A stretch of DNA of 64,000 bases from Microvelia longipes (GCA_018340805.1 JACMZG010000008.1:17068041-17132040), one strand, 5' to 3'; positions 48,996-61,692 are shown, numbered from the stretch's first letter. Numbers and translations: made by a program. Notes: generated by a model from the letters alone, not told the origin.

Positions 48996-50513
48996 ATGGA
49001 TATCAACAGGCTAGGTAAAGAAGAACTTTCTTATGAACTTAGATCAGAGGAGTAGTGGATGTTCCTACTGTAAAGAAATGAGATCTACACTTCGTCTGTT
49101 AGTTCAGAAAGAAAAGACTGGACATTAATTATACATTCTCCTGTTAGATATGATATTCCACAAGAGCTGAAAACAATAAAAGATAAATTAAAAGATATTA
49201 ACACATTAGTTGAAAATGTGACAGATCCTAGTAAAGATGCTAATTTAATTCGGAAAATTGATGCTGTTTCTAGTCATTTGATCAATAGACTTGAAAGGCT
49301 TATTCCTGAGTCTGAAGAGCAGACTAAAGAGAGGTCAGGTTACCTGAAACAAATTTTAGATATCTGGCAAACTTTGGAAAACAAGAAGGCTGGACATGTT
49401 TCACCTGAAGGCGATCTTGGTAATCTCTTTAACGAGTCTACACCTCGTAGACCTCAGCTTCCTCTACCTCCTGTTCCAGAACCTCATAGCAGTGAACAAG
49501 AAAAATTGAACTGCAACGTAAAGTAGCTGAGTTAGAACGCCGTCTTAGAGAACTGCAACCAACACAACAACAGTCAACTTTACAACCATTCCAAGCTGCA
49601 ATATCGGAACCTTCTCTCAAAATAAAACGACATTTAGTACCAATCAAAGACTGGGATATTAAATTTACTGGTGAAAGTGAAGGACTTAGCCTACGCGCTT
49701 TCCTTGAAAATATCGACCTATATAAACGTGCTAGGAACGCGACATCTTTAGATCTTTTTGCCTCGGCTGTGATTTCTTCAAAGGAGCAGCTCTAACTTGG
49801 TACAAGTCTGTCCGTAGTGATGTTAGATCATGGAAGAGCTTGTAGAACTGCTTAAAGAAGAATATGAAGATGATGATTACGAGGACGAACTAATGAGAGA
49901 AATCTTAGCTCGAACACAAGGTCCGGAAGAAAAGATAACTACATATGCCGCAGTCATGAAGACATATTTTGCTAGGTTGCCTACACCGCTCACTGAAGAA
50001 CGAAAATTAAAAATTCTTTGGAGTAACACCGCCCCTTATTTTATGATAGGATGAGGAGTTACGGTATGACTACTGTTGAAGATTTTGTGAAGGTTGGAAG
50101 AAGATTCAGAAAGACAAGGACCACATGGACAAATTTAAGAACCCTCCATCGCAGCGGAAGTCTATGTTGGAACCTGATCAGCTTACTCTTATTCTAAGCA
50201 AGAGAAACGTGATCAGGGTAACAAGGTTAGTCAGGTAACAGCTACACGTGATCAGCAAGTAGCAGGATCTTCAAGACAACCTACACAAGTCCTCAACACT
50301 TCCTCAACTTCTGGAACTTCTAATGAGACTGACAGACGACCGCTTAACTGCTGGCATTGTAAAAATGGAGCGCATAGATACCAACAGTGTCCCTTATTAA
50401 AATTAAAATTTTGCGTACGTTGTGGTAACGATGACTTGAAAGGTAATCAGTGCACTAAGTGTAAAGCTTTTGCTATGAAGAAGAATTTAAACTCGAAGGC
50501 GAGGAAAGAGTAA
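48996..50513 (+). pseudogene. gag: gag of element A, broken by frameshifts
   Basis: Capsid-type protein that packages element RNA. It starts at ATG with 'MDINRLGKEELSYELRS' and meets a stop at codon 20. Frame changes then give 'LIRKIDAVSSHLINRLERL' (frame from 49218) and the capsid region 'SLRAFLENIDLYKRARNAT'. The C-terminal zinc knuckle CWHCKNGAHRYQQC (C-x2-C-x4-H-x4-C) is intact, followed by a second Cys cluster. Breaks are single-base (for example one missing g near 49770 relative to 57646), so some could be sequence error. Confidence 0.8.
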
Positions 50514-50565
50514 CTGGTCAATCTTTCTCTCGTACCCCTCTGACTGACCAGAAAGAAAGAGAACA

Positions 50566-52110
50566 ATGGTTGAACTATTTACGAGAACAAGTATCTGTGA
50601 TAGCATCACTCATGTTATTTCTAAAGTTGGACAAGACCAACGTCCGTACTTAGGAGTTAATGTTTTAGGTACTAAAGTTTATGGACTCCTCGACTCCGGT
50701 GCTACTAGAACAATAGTAGGAGGAAAAGGGCAGGCTCTTTTTAAAAGACTAGGCTTTAAGGCTTATGAAGATCCTAGTGTCAAAGTATCAGTTGCTGATG
50801 GCAGCTCGTGCAAAGTAACTGGCATAATGGACATCCCTTTTGAGTTAGGTGGAGTAAATAAAATCTTACCTGTACTTGTAGTGCCTGAAATACAATCTTC
50901 CTTAATTCTCGGCTTAGACTTCTGGCGTACTATGGGTATAGTTCCTGATCTTTCTAAAAATACTTGGCAGTTTAGTGAACAAGCTGATTCTATAAACGTT
51001 TCTTCTGAAGGTTTAAAAGACCAGAGTCACTTGTCATCTGAAGAAAGAAGCTGTTTGAAAGATATTGTCGATCAATATTTTGCAAATATTGGTTCAAAAT
51101 TAGGTTGCACCAATTTAGTTCAACATAAAATTGATGTGGGTGGAGCTGAGCCGATCAAACAGAGGTATTATCCTGTTTCTCCCCCTATGCTTAAGATCAT
51201 GCATGATGAGCTAGACCTTATGTTATCTCAAGGTATTGTTGAGCCATCGAAAAGTCCCTGGTCTTCACCTGTTGTTTTGGTAAAGAAACCTAATAATAAA
51301 TATAGATTTTGCGTGGACTTCAGACGCCTTAATAATGTGACTAAAAGAGACGCATATCCTTTACCCTATGTGAGCCAAATTTTAGATCGGTTACGCAACG
51401 CGAAATTCCTTTCTTCGCTAGACATTAAATCTGCATATTGGCAGGTACCTGTCCATCCAGATTCTCGTGAGTACACAGCTTTTACGGTACCAGGTAGAGG
51501 ACTCTTTCAGTTTTGCAGACTTCCCTTCGGTTTACACAACAGCCCCGCTACCTGGCAAAGGTTGATCGACGAAGTACTTGGTCCAGATCTAGAACCTTAC
51601 GTATGGGTGTACTTAGACGACATTGTTATTGTAACCGAGAGTTTTAGCCAACATCTGGAAGTGCTGCAGAAGATCTTCGAGAGACTCACTAAAGCTGGCC
51701 TCACTCTCAATCCTGAGAAGTGTGAATTTTGCCGCCCGGAGCTGAAATACTTGGGATACATTGTTGACAGCAAAGGCTTACATGTAGACCCTGAAAAGGT
51801 AGAAGCTATAATGAATTTCCCAGCTCCTAGGTGCCAGAAACAGGTTCGACAGTTTATTGGTCTTGCTTCTTGGTACAGACGTTTTATCTCAGACTTTTCT
51901 ACCTTTACAGCACCCATCACCGCTTTGCTGAAGAAGAACTCAAAATTCGCATGGACCAGTGAGTGTGACCAAGCATTCCGATCTATTAAAGAAAGACTAA
52001 TCTGTGCTCCGGTTCTTACAGGACCTACAGGACCAGATTTTACTAAACCTTTTACTGTGAGGACTGATGCATCTACAGTTGGCCTTGGGCTACAATATCG
52101 CAGCATCTAG
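50566..52110 (+). CDS. pol: pol of element A: protease, RT, start of RNase H
   Basis: 514-codon open frame. Protease motif LLDSGATRTIVGG (DSGA) lies near residues 41-53. The RT runs from about 190, with 'YRFCVDFRRLNNVTKRD', 'LPFGLHNSPATWQ' and the catalytic YLDD. The connection domain 'RQFIGLASWYRRFISDFST' follows, then 'TVRTDASTVGLG', the first RNase H Asp. The frame breaks at about 52088, where one base is missing compared with copy B, and goes on in another frame. Copy A carries a 9-bp in-frame duplication (cctacagga) at about 52022. The frame looks near-functional apart from the break. Confidence 0.9.
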   Translation: MVELFTRTSICDSITHVISKVGQDQRPYLGVNVLGTKVYGLLDSGATRTIVGGKGQALFKRLGFKAYEDPSVKVSVADGSSCKVTGIMDIPFELGGVNKILPVLVVPEIQSSLILGLDFWRTMGIVPDLSKNTWQFSEQADSINVSSEGLKDQSHLSSEERSCLKDIVDQYFANIGSKLGCTNLVQHKIDVGGAEPIKQRYYPVSPPMLKIMHDELDLMLSQGIVEPSKSPWSSPVVLVKKPNNKYRFCVDFRRLNNVTKRDAYPLPYVSQILDRLRNAKFLSSLDIKSAYWQVPVHPDSREYTAFTVPGRGLFQFCRLPFGLHNSPATWQRLIDEVLGPDLEPYVWVYLDDIVIVTESFSQHLEVLQKIFERLTKAGLTLNPEKCEFCRPELKYLGYIVDSKGLHVDPEKVEAIMNFPAPRCQKQVRQFIGLASWYRRFISDFSTFTAPITALLKKNSKFAWTSECDQAFRSIKERLICAPVLTGPTGPDFTKPFTVRTDASTVGLGLQYRSI

Positions 52111-53650
52111 AGGATGTGAAAGAGTTATTGCCTATGCATCTCGTGCCCTCAATAAATGTGAGAAAAATTATTCGGCTACGGAGCTTGAATGTTTAGCTGT
52201 GCTCTGGGCAGTAGAGAAGTTTAGACCGTATCTTGAAGGAGCAGAATTTGAAGTAGTGACTGATCACCAATCTCTAGTTTGGCTTCAAAACCTTAAAGAT
52301 CCTTCAGGTAGGCTCGCTCGATGGGCCCTAAAATTACTTCCTTACCAGTTTAAGATCCGTCATAGACCTGGGAAAGAAAATTTAGTTGCTGATGCCCTTT
52401 CTAGAGCTCCTGGTGTTGAAGTCAATGCAATAGAAATAACTGATGAAGATCATGATAGGTGGTACTCAAAGATGCTAACCCAAGTTCAAGAACACCCAGA
52501 TGATTATCCTCTTTGGTCTGTTATCCAAGGTAAGCTCTATAGGAGAGTGAATGACAAGACAACTTGCGTTTCAGAGAACGGTTGGAAGTTGGTTATTCCC
52601 AAATCCTTGCGATTACAAGTCCTTAGAGAGATGCACGACTCTCCAACTGCAGGTCATATGAGTATCTACAAGACTCATCGTAGGATAACTGAACTTTACT
52701 ACTGGCCAGGCTTGCATTCTGATGTTGCTAGATATGTCCGTAAGTGTCAAACCTGTCAAGCTGTAAAACCCGAGCAGAAGAAGAAACCCGGTTTAATGGG
52801 ATCTCAGCGTTGTCCTGAGCATCCTTGGCAAATGGTCAGTACAGACATTATGGGACCTTTGCCATCTTCATCTAAACAAAATAAATTCATCCTGGTAATA
52901 TCAGACTGCTTTACTAAACACGTTCTTCTCTTTCCTATGAGAAAAGCTACCACTCAAACTGTTCTCAAGCACCTTGAACAGGATGCGTTCTTGATGTTTG
53001 GAGCACCTCAATACCTGATTTGTGACAATGGAGTTCAATATAAGAGTCGACAGTTTCAGGATAGGATGAAGGATTATGGTGTGAAGATCTTGTACAATCC
53101 TCTCTATAGCCCTCAAAGCCAGCTGAAAGGATCAACCGTGTGATTAAGTCCATGATCCAGAGTTATGTTGGAGATAATCAAAGGACTTGGGATGTTAATC
53201 TGAAGAAATTCCAGTTTGCAATTACACCGCCGAGCACGAGACTTCAGGTTATACTCCGGCATTTCTTAATTTCGGTCGAAGACTTCCAGTTACTGGTAGT
53301 GACCATAATCTGATTCCTTCTGAAAACCAAGATGATGCTCATCAGCGACGCCTTAAATCCTTGGAGGCACTTGGAAATCTTCGACAGTCTATCAAGGAGA
53401 AACTCATGAAGGGCCACCAAAGAAACACTCATTACAACCTTCGACGTAGACCGGCTCAATTTGCAGAAGGAGATATTGTCTGGAAAAGAAACTACGTTTT
53501 ATCGGATGCTGCTGGACACTTCGCTGCTAAATTGGCTCCTAAGTTTATCAAATGTAGGTTAGGAAAAAACTGTCTCCTTTGGTATACGAGTTAGAAGATT
53601 TAGAAGGGTCTATCCTTGGACGATGGCACATTAAGGACCTTAAACGACTC
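52090..53650 (+). pseudogene. pol: pol of element A: RNase H and integrase, frameshifted
   Basis: Continues RNase H ('YASRALNKCEKNYSATELE', 'VTDHQSLVWLQN'). The integrase zinc-binding domain (H..H 'HDSPTAGHMSIYKTHRRI', then 'CQTCQ') and core ('VSTDIMGPLPSSSKQN', 'LICDNGVQYKSRQFQ') follow. The region around the third acidic residue is altered by an indel at about 53118, after which the C-terminal frame continues in pieces to about 53650. Confidence 0.85.
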
Positions 53651-53815
53651 CTCTTAGCCTCACTCCTGTTGCGTCAGCACTTACCATAACCATCTTTAAT
53701 CCTGCAGTAAATATTTTGTCTCATTCGTTTCTCTACACTCCTCATCTGGCAGCTTACTCATCTTCAATCTACCACCTCACCGATTTGCATCCTCATTTGG
53801 AGGAAGACTCTTATG

Positions 53816-55618
53816 TAATAAGAAGTTTAGATTCTTGGTAGTTTTGAAATGTTTGTAGGCTCCATTTAGAGGAGCTGTAATTAGATTATCCCTGGTATGA
53901 TTCCTCTTACTCCATTTTTAACCTTTTTGAATAGTTTGCAGTATCGGACCATCCTTTTAACAATAGAATCCTTACATCTCAAGCATTTCCTGTAGTTTCC
54001 TTAAACCTTCTTCATATCTTTCCTTACCTGACTTTTCCTGTCCCTTTCCTTTGCTACCCTTATTAATTTGGATTTTATAGATTTATAAAAGTTAGATTTC
54101 AATTGTAAGAGCCTCTGGTCTATCCCTCCTACCACCTCTTCAAGTATCTCTTTAGTTGGAGCCCAGGCTTGGTGAGATTCACAGCTTCACCAACTCACCC
54201 CGTTTAGTTCGATTTACGGCTTGACGCCGGATTAGCGGATCCACTCCGATTTTAGTGCCGAGTGAGAGGCACTTGTACAGTCTACTCAGGTTGTCAATTG
54301 GCGGAACGAAGTACGTCATATTGATTAACCGTGGTGTAAACTAGCTACCTTTATGTTTACTACAGTTTACTGGATTACGGTTCGGGATCCAAATTTCGTT
54401 TGTGTTGTCGCGAGTGATATTGAACACTATAGTACTCTGCCCTAGTTACGCTGATGAGTATGGGAGAATCTATAAATTACGGTAGTGACCGGTCAGTTAG
54501 TTTATAATTTGTGTCAAATTACCGGATATATTATGTGTCAAAGTGCGACTAACAGACAATAACGGGTGTGTCAAAGACAATTGTGATATTTTGTGGTATT
54601 AAATTGTTTTTTAATTAGACCAGGACCAGGCTGTCAACTCTGATAAGTCAAACTTATATATTATTTATATTTACTTATTATTGAGCTCAATTAATTTTAT
54701 GTTAACAATTACTTTAACTTTATTATTTCAGGGCCCTGCTTTTATTTTAGTAATTAAGGTATTTTAGATACAAAACTATTCAAAACACTTACGACTATGA
54801 TTTATTTTGTGTTACGATGGTTTAAGGTTATAAATAGTATTACTTTATTTGTTCTTGATTTCTAATATTATTTATAGATACCTTTTTTTTAATTATAAGT
54901 TAATATAGAGATTTTAAGGTCGATTTTGGTTACTAATCATCATCCTCTAAAATTTATACTTTGGAGAGAATTACCGAGTTTACTAATTTTTGGTTTTAAA
55001 TTGTTTTATTATATTTTAATATTGTTGTCCGAGTATACTTCAGTATTCAAGGCGGAATTTATTTTGAAAGTATAACCAACATGGACCTTATTAATAATTG
55101 CTATATTTAACTTTTATTTAATTTTCACCCCCCCCCCCTTTTATTTATTTATAATACATTGTTTGATTTTCCTAAATTTCTTTATTACTCAAGATACTTG
55201 TTCTTACTTTCCTAAATTTTACGTTGCCAATAGAGTTATTTTAATTTACCTGTATCATTTAACATTTTATTATTAACTTTTCTATAACTTCCTTAATTGT
55301 TTTATTTTTGTGGACAAGTATGTTGAGTAGGCCTGTTTTAAATAATTAATAGTTTTTTTTTTTTTTAATAAGCATATTATTTTGTTGTTTTGTTTATCTA
55401 AATAAATTAGATTTATTTTATATTTAACTTATATGCTGTGTAAGGTGTTCCTTATTTTAGATTTAAGCTTAGTTTTTAAGTATTGTAAGGCTCATAGGTC
55501 ACCTAATTGTTTTTCCTCCTATCCTTCCACTTTCCTAAAAATTCATTTTCATTAATAACTCTGCTAAACCCTCCCTAGCCGTACTGAGTACTAGCCAACC
55601 ATATTCTGAACCGTTACA
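53816..55618 (+). mobile_element. 3' LTR of element A
   Basis: 1,803 bp, matching 46651-48451 over its full length. Most differences are one-base indels in homopolymers, with a few substitutions such as gagatatacag/gagattcacag. Confidence 0.88.
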
Positions 55619-56160
55619 TGTTCTAGGCAATAACAAAGTCTATTCTAGAATGCTGAAACTACATTAGAAATGACATGTTGTGTAAAGAGCTTAGTTTCGT
55701 CTACAATTTTTCTTTTTAATGCTTCGAGGTTGTTCTGTTTTGTGACATACCCTTGGACTTTAAGTGACCCCAGTAAAAGCATTTGTTCATACAAATCCGC
55801 TGTAAGATTTCTATCAATAAAAAAGGACCAATGATCTTACAATTGGCAATTCCTGCCCAAACATTTATCTTCTGTGGACATTGTGTATGGAATTCCTCAT
55901 CCAGCTTGGTTGTTCATCACTCCAAATCTGCTATTATGCCGATTGACACACCCGTTTAACATAAAAAAGTAGCTTCGTCTGAGAATACGATATTTTTCAA
56001 AAAGTCATGATTATTATTTATTTTTTTCTATAAGAGTTTCGGAAAACTCGACTTTTCTAATGAAGTCATTTTCGTTTAATTCCTGGACTAACTTAATTTT
56101 AAATGGGTGGTATTTCAATGTTTTAGAATTCTATCTACAGAACGAGTATTTGTTCTTGTT
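55619..56160 (-). pseudogene. Mariner-like (DDE_3 type) transposase relic
   Basis: On the minus strand from 56160: 'HPFKIKLVQELNEND', 'NIVFSDEATFF', 'NGCVNRHNSRFW', 'PQKINVWAGIANCKIIGPF' and finally 'NRLCYCLE'. These are the ordered blocks of the transposase catalytic domain of the Tc1/mariner superfamily, including the FSDEA catalytic Asp. The N-terminal DNA-binding part and the segment with the other acidic residues are missing or scrambled. The last codons continue on the far side of LTR element A. Confidence 0.75.
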
Positions 56161-56412
56161 CGCTAAACACTTCACGGCAAAAAAAAATATTAAAGGCAAA
56201 ATAAAAATTTTAATACGCAAAAAAGATCAAAAGTAACTTAATTAAGTCAAAATTATTGTTAAGCCATCAATAAAGCAAAAATAAAATTTTAAAACAAATT
56301 TTATCTATGAGCACAAATAAATAACAAACTATAAACAAATAAACAACTAAAAACCACAAATATTCAATGTCAAAACAAAAACAATCGCAACAATGTAAAC
56401 ATTGGGTTGATT
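55623..56412 (-). mobile_element. Mariner-like DNA transposon, right portion
   Basis: Carries the transposase relic and the right inverted repeat (56369-56412). With the left portion the element is about 1.0 kb, shorter than an autonomous one. The stretch 56170-56368 is AT-rich and non-coding where the transposase N-terminus would be. Confidence 0.7.
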
Positions 56413-57365
56413 CTTTGATTATACTTTGATTGTCTGCCATATTTAATTAAAATGATCATTGCAAACCAATAAAAAATATGTTTAGATAAATGTACAATGT
56501 ACATAGTGATTGATACATTTTTATAAGAAGAAATAATTTGCCACAAACCAGATGACGTCCGTTGCTTATAACAACAAAATAAAATTTATTAAAAGAGAAA
56601 ATGGCGTCAAACTATTATTTTTCAACGTGATTTAAGACGATTTCACTCTTGCTTTTTCCTAAAACCTTTAATTTGGCCGTGAATAGACGTCAAAAATTTA
56701 ATTTTGGAAATTTCAACTGGCCGCCCTTTTTGAAACGGTAAATGATAAAAAGGTCTGGTTTGCGGCAAAAATTTTCTTCTTTCGAGAGCTTTCTAAAAAT
56801 GTATCACAATATAGGTGTTCCAATTTAAATTTCAAGTTGAATCCAATATGGCGACAACTAAAATGGTGGGAAAATGGTAGCTACCAAAAAAAAGTAGTTT
56901 TTTATGCATGATGAAGTAGCCGCAAACCGCAGTTTGATATCTCATATATTAACGAAATAATTATGGTTGCCGACTTTGCCACACCCTGTCTACATACATG
57001 TATAATGTATACGAATGTATACGAGCTACTCCGCCTTAATACAATTACTGTATTGTATTGTTACAACTCTTGTTAAATATATAGAGGAAAACACTTAAAA
57101 TTTTGCGACTGTAGTACTTATTACATTAATTTAATTAAATATATTTATATTTATATTATATATATAATATATTTATATACTTCATACTAGTATAGAACAT
57201 GATATGGTCCTTTATTTGGTGACCGTATTGCTTAATAATATGGGTTTTATTCCACCTTATAGTATATTATATATATGGAAAACATTAAACTTTACAGACA
57301 TTGTTAGGTACTATTAATTTAATTATTATACTGGAAAACTCACTCCCGATAGCCGTATTCGTATG
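56413..57365. other. Intronic flank, no gene seen
   Basis: AT-rich. 'tttgccacaccctgtctac' at 56976-56994 resembles the end word (acagggtg) of several insect DNA transposons, but no partner was found. Confidence 0.35.
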
Positions 57366-57366
57366 C
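57366..57366. other. Single N: probable assembly join
   Basis: The only ambiguous base in the window. Left of it the sequence is unrelated to the retroelement; right of it the match to 49496 onward begins at once, in mid-gag. Confidence 0.75.
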
Positions 57367-58402
57367 NTGAACAAGAAAAATTTGAACTGCAACGTAAAGT
57401 AGCTGAGTTAGAACGCCGTCTTAGAGAACTGCAACCAACACAACAACAGTCAACTTTACAACCATTCCAAGCTGCAATATCGGAACCTTCTCTCAAAATA
57501 AAACGACATTTAGTACCAATCAAAGACTGGGATATTAAATTTACTGGTGAAAGTGAAGGACTTAGCCTACGCGCTTTCCTTGAAAATATCGACCTATATA
57601 AACGTGCTAGGAACGCGACATCTTTAGATCTTTTTGCCTCGGCTGTGGATTTCTTCAAAGGAGCAGCTCTAACTTGGTACAAGTCTGTCCGTAGTGATGT
57701 TAGATCATGGGAAGAGCTTGTAGAACTGCTTAAAGAAGAATATGAAGATGATGATTACGAGGACGAACTAATGAGAGAAATCTTAGCTCGAACACAAGGT
57801 CCGGAAGAAAAGATAACTACATATGCCGCAGTCATGAAGACATATTTTGCTAGTTGCCTACACCGCTCACTGAAGAACGAAAATTAAAAATTCTTTGGAG
57901 TAACACCGCCCCTTATTTTTATGATAGGATGAGGAGTTACGGTATGACTACTTGAAGATTTTGTGAAGGTTGGAAGAAGAATTCAAAAAGATAAGGACCA
58001 CATGGACAAATTTAAGAACCCTCCATCGCAGCGGAAGTCTATGTTGGAACCTGATCTAGCTTACTCTTATTCTAAGCAAGAGAAACGTGATCAGGGTAAC
58101 AAGGTTAGTCAGGTAACAGCTACACGTGATCAGCAAGTAGCAGGATCTTCAAGACAACCTACACAAGTCCTCAACACTTCCTCAACTTCTGGAACTTCTA
58201 ATGAGACTGACAGACGACCGCTTAACTGCTGGCATTGTAAAAATGGAGCGCATAGATACCAACAGTGTCCCTTATTAAAATTAAAAATTTTGCGTACGTT
58301 GTGGTAACGATGACTTGAAAGGTAATCAGTGCACTAAGTGTAAAGCTTTTGCTATGAAGAAGAATTTAAACTCGAAGGCGAGGAAAGAGTAACTGGTCAA
58401 TC
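57367..58402 (+). pseudogene. gag: gag of element B, 5'-truncated
   Basis: Open for 174 codons ('AELERRLRELQPTQQQ', 'FTGESEGLSLRAFLENIDL'), then frameshifted at about 57855 (one base fewer than copy A). It resumes at 57963 and retains the zinc knuckle CWHCKNGAHRYQQC. Confidence 0.8.
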
Positions 58403-58448
58403 TTTCTCTCGTACCCCTCTGACTGACCAGAAAGAAAGAGAACAATGG

Positions 58449-61400
58449 TTGAACTATTTACGAGAACAAGTCATCTGTGATAGCATCACTCATGTTATTT
58501 CTAAAGTTGGACAAGACCAACGTCCTTACTTAGGAGTTAATGTTTTAGGTACTAAAGTTTATGGACTCCTCGACTCCGGTGCTACTAGAACAATAGTAGG
58601 AGGAAAAGGGCAGGCTCTTTTCAAAAGACTAGGCTTTAAGGCTTATGAAGATCCTAGTGTCAAAGTATCAGTTGCTGATGGCAGCTCGTGCAAAGTAACT
58701 GGCATAATGGACATCCCTTTTGAGTTAGGTGGAGTAAATAAAATCTTACCTGTACTTGTAGTGCCTGAAATACAATCTTCCTTAATTCTCGGCTTAGACT
58801 TCTGGCGTACTATGGGTATAGTTCCTGATCTTTCTAAAAATACTTGGCAGTTTAGTGAACAAGCTGATTCTATAAATGTTTCTTCTGAAGGTTTAAAAGA
58901 CCAAAGTCACTTGTCATCTGAAGAAAGAAGCTCTTTGAAAGATATTGTTGATCAATATTTTGCAAATATTGGTTCAAAATTAGGTTGCACCAATTTAGTT
59001 CAACATAAAATTGATGTGGGTGGAGCTGAGCCGATCAAACAGAGTATTATCCTGTTTCTCCCCCTATGCTTAAGATCATGCATGATGAGCTAGACCTTAT
59101 GTTATCTCAAGGTATTGTTGAGCCATCTAAAAGTCCCTGGTCTTCACCTGTTGTTTTGGTAAAGAAACCTAATAATAAATATAGATTTTGTGTGGACTTC
59201 AGACGCCTTAATAATGTGACTAAAAGAGACGCATATCCTTTACCCTATGTGAGCCAAATTTTAGATCGGTTACGCAACGCAAAATACCTTTCTTCGCTAG
59301 ACATTAAATCTGCATATTGGCAGGTACCCGTCCATCCAGATTCTCGTGAGTACACAGCTTTTACTGTACCTGGTAGAGGACTCTTTCAGTTTTGCAGACT
59401 TCCCTTCGGTTTACACAACAGCCCGCTACCTGGCAAAGGTTGATCGACGAAGTACTTGGTCCAGATCTAGAACCTTACGTATGGGTGTACTTAGACGACA
59501 TTGTTGTAGTAACTGAGAGTTTTAGCCAACATCTAGAAGTGCTGAAGAAGATCTTCGAGAGACTCACTAAAACTGGCCTCACTCTCAATCCTGAGAAGTG
59601 TGAATTTTGCCCCGGAGCTGAAATATTTGGGATACATTGTTGACAGCAAAGGCTTACATGTAGACCCTGAAAAGGTAGAAGCTATCATGAATTTCCCAGC
59701 TCCTAGGTGCCAGAAACAGGTTCGACAGTTTATTGGTCTTGCTTCTTGGTACAGGCGCTTCATCTCAGACTTTTCTACCTTGACAGCACCCATCACCGCT
59801 TTGCTGAAGAAGAACTCAAAATTCACATGGACCAGTGAGTGTGACCAAGCATTTCGATCTATTAAAGAGAGACTAGTCTGTGCTCCGGTTCTTACAGGAC
59901 CAGATTTTACTAAACCTTTTACTGTGAGGACTGATGCATCTACAGTTGGCCTTGGAGCTACAATATCGCAGCATCTAGAGGATGGTGAAAGAGTTATTGC
60001 CTATGCATCTCGTGCTCTCAATAAATGTGAGAAAAATTATTCGGCTACGGAGCTTGAATGTTTAGCTGTGCTCTGGGCAGTAGAAAAGTTTAGACCGTAT
60101 CTTGAAGGAGCAGAATTTGAAGTAGTGTGACTGATCACCAATCTCTAGTTTGGCTTCAAAACCTTAAAGATCCTTCAGGTAGGCTCGCTCGATGGGCCCT
60201 AAAATTACTTCCTTACCAGTTTAAGATCCGTCATAGACCTGGAAAAGAAAATTTAGTGCTGATGCCCTTCTAGAGCTCCTGGTGTTGAAGTCAATGCAGT
60301 AGAAGTAACTAATCAAGATCATGATAGGTGGTACTCAAAGATGCTAACCCAAGTTCAAGAATACCCAGATGATTATCCTCTTTGGTCTGTTATCCAAGGT
60401 AAGCTCTATAGGAGAGTGAATGACAAGACAACTTGCGTTTCAGAGAACGGTTGGAAGTTAGTTATTCCCAAATCCTTGCGATTACAAGTCCTTAGAGAGA
60501 TGCACGACTCTCCAACTGCAGGTCATATGGGTATCTACAAGACTCATCGTAGGATAGCTGAACTTTACTACTGGCCAGGCTTGCATTCAGATGTTGCTAG
60601 ATATGTCCGTAAGTGTCAAACTGTCAAGCTGTAAAAACCCGAGCAGAAGAAGAAACCCGGTTTAATGGGATCTCAGCGTTGTCCTGAGCATCCTTGGCAA
60701 ATGGTCAGTACAGACATTATGGGACCTTTGCCATCTTCATCTAAACAAAATAAATTCATCCTGGTAATATCAGACTGCTTTACTAAACACGTTCTTCTCT
60801 TTCCTATGAGAAAAGCTACCACTCAAACTGTTCTCAAGCACCTTGAACAGGATGCTTTCTTGATGTTTGGAGCACCTGAATACCTGATTTGTGACAATGG
60901 AGTTCAGTATAAGAGTCGACAGTTTCAGGATAGGATGAAGGATTATGGTGTGAAGATCTTGTACAACCCTCTCTATAGCCCTCAAAGCAACCCAGGAAAG
61001 GATCAACCGTGTGATTAAGTCCATGATCCAGAGTTATGTTGGAGATAATCAAAGGACTTGGGATGTTAATCTGAAGAAATTCCAGTTTGCAATTAACACG
61101 CCGAGCACGAGACTTCAGGTTATACTCCGGCATTTCTTAATTTCGGTCGAAGACGCCAGTTACTGGTAGTGACCATAATCTGATTCCTTCTGAAAAACCA
61201 AGATGATGCTCATCAGCGACGCCTTAAATCCTTGGAGGCACTTGGAAATCTTCGACAGACCATCAAAGAGAAACTAATGAAGGGTCACCAATGAAACACT
61301 CCTCATTACAACCTTCGACGTAGACCGGCTCAATTTGCAGAAGGAGATATTGTCTGGAAAAGGAACTACGTTTTATCGGATGCTGCTGGACACTTCGCTG

Positions 61401-61500
61401 CTAAATTGGCTCCTAAGTTTATCAAATGTAGAGTTAGGAAAAAACTGTCTCCTTTGGTATACGAGTTAGAGGATTTAGAAGGTCTATCCTTGGACGATGG
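58449..61500 (+). pseudogene. pol: pol of element B, several frameshifts
   Basis: Protease (DSGATRTIVGG), RT (YLDDIVVV), RNase H and integrase in the same order as copy A, in at least six open pieces. Breaks near 59045, 59423, 59612, 60127, 60258 and 60622 are nearly all one- or two-base changes at places where copy A is intact. Where A is broken (about 52088), B is intact. Confidence 0.85.
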
Positions 61501-61692
61501 CACATTAAGGACCTTAAATGTGACTCCTCTTAGCCCGACTCCTGTTGCGTCAGCACTTACCATAACCATCTTTAATCCTGCTGTAAATATTTTGTCTCAT
61601 TCGTTTCTCTACACTCCTCATCTGGCAGCTTTACTCATCTTTAATCTACCACCTCACCGATTTGCATCCTCATTTGGAGGAAGACTCTTATG

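Larger units (their letters stand above)
48452..53815 (+). mobile_element. Internal region of Ty3/gypsy element A
   Basis: 5.36 kb between LTRs: primer binding site, AT-rich leader, gag, and pol in the order protease, RT, RNase H, integrase (the Ty3/gypsy order). No envelope-like frame lies between integrase and the 3' LTR. Purine-rich 'ggaggaag' near 53800 is a candidate polypurine tract. Confidence 0.88.
57367..61692 (+). mobile_element. Internal region of Ty3/gypsy element B (5' end missing)
   Basis: Near-identical to 49496-53815 of element A, starting inside gag at the N. The 5' LTR, leader and first half of gag are absent. It runs to the 3' LTR at 61693. Confidence 0.88.

Noticed and set aside
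53650..53815. A possible envelope gene that would make element A an errantivirus-like element
   Set aside because: Only about 165 bp separate the end of integrase from the 3' LTR, with no signal peptide or membrane segment frame.
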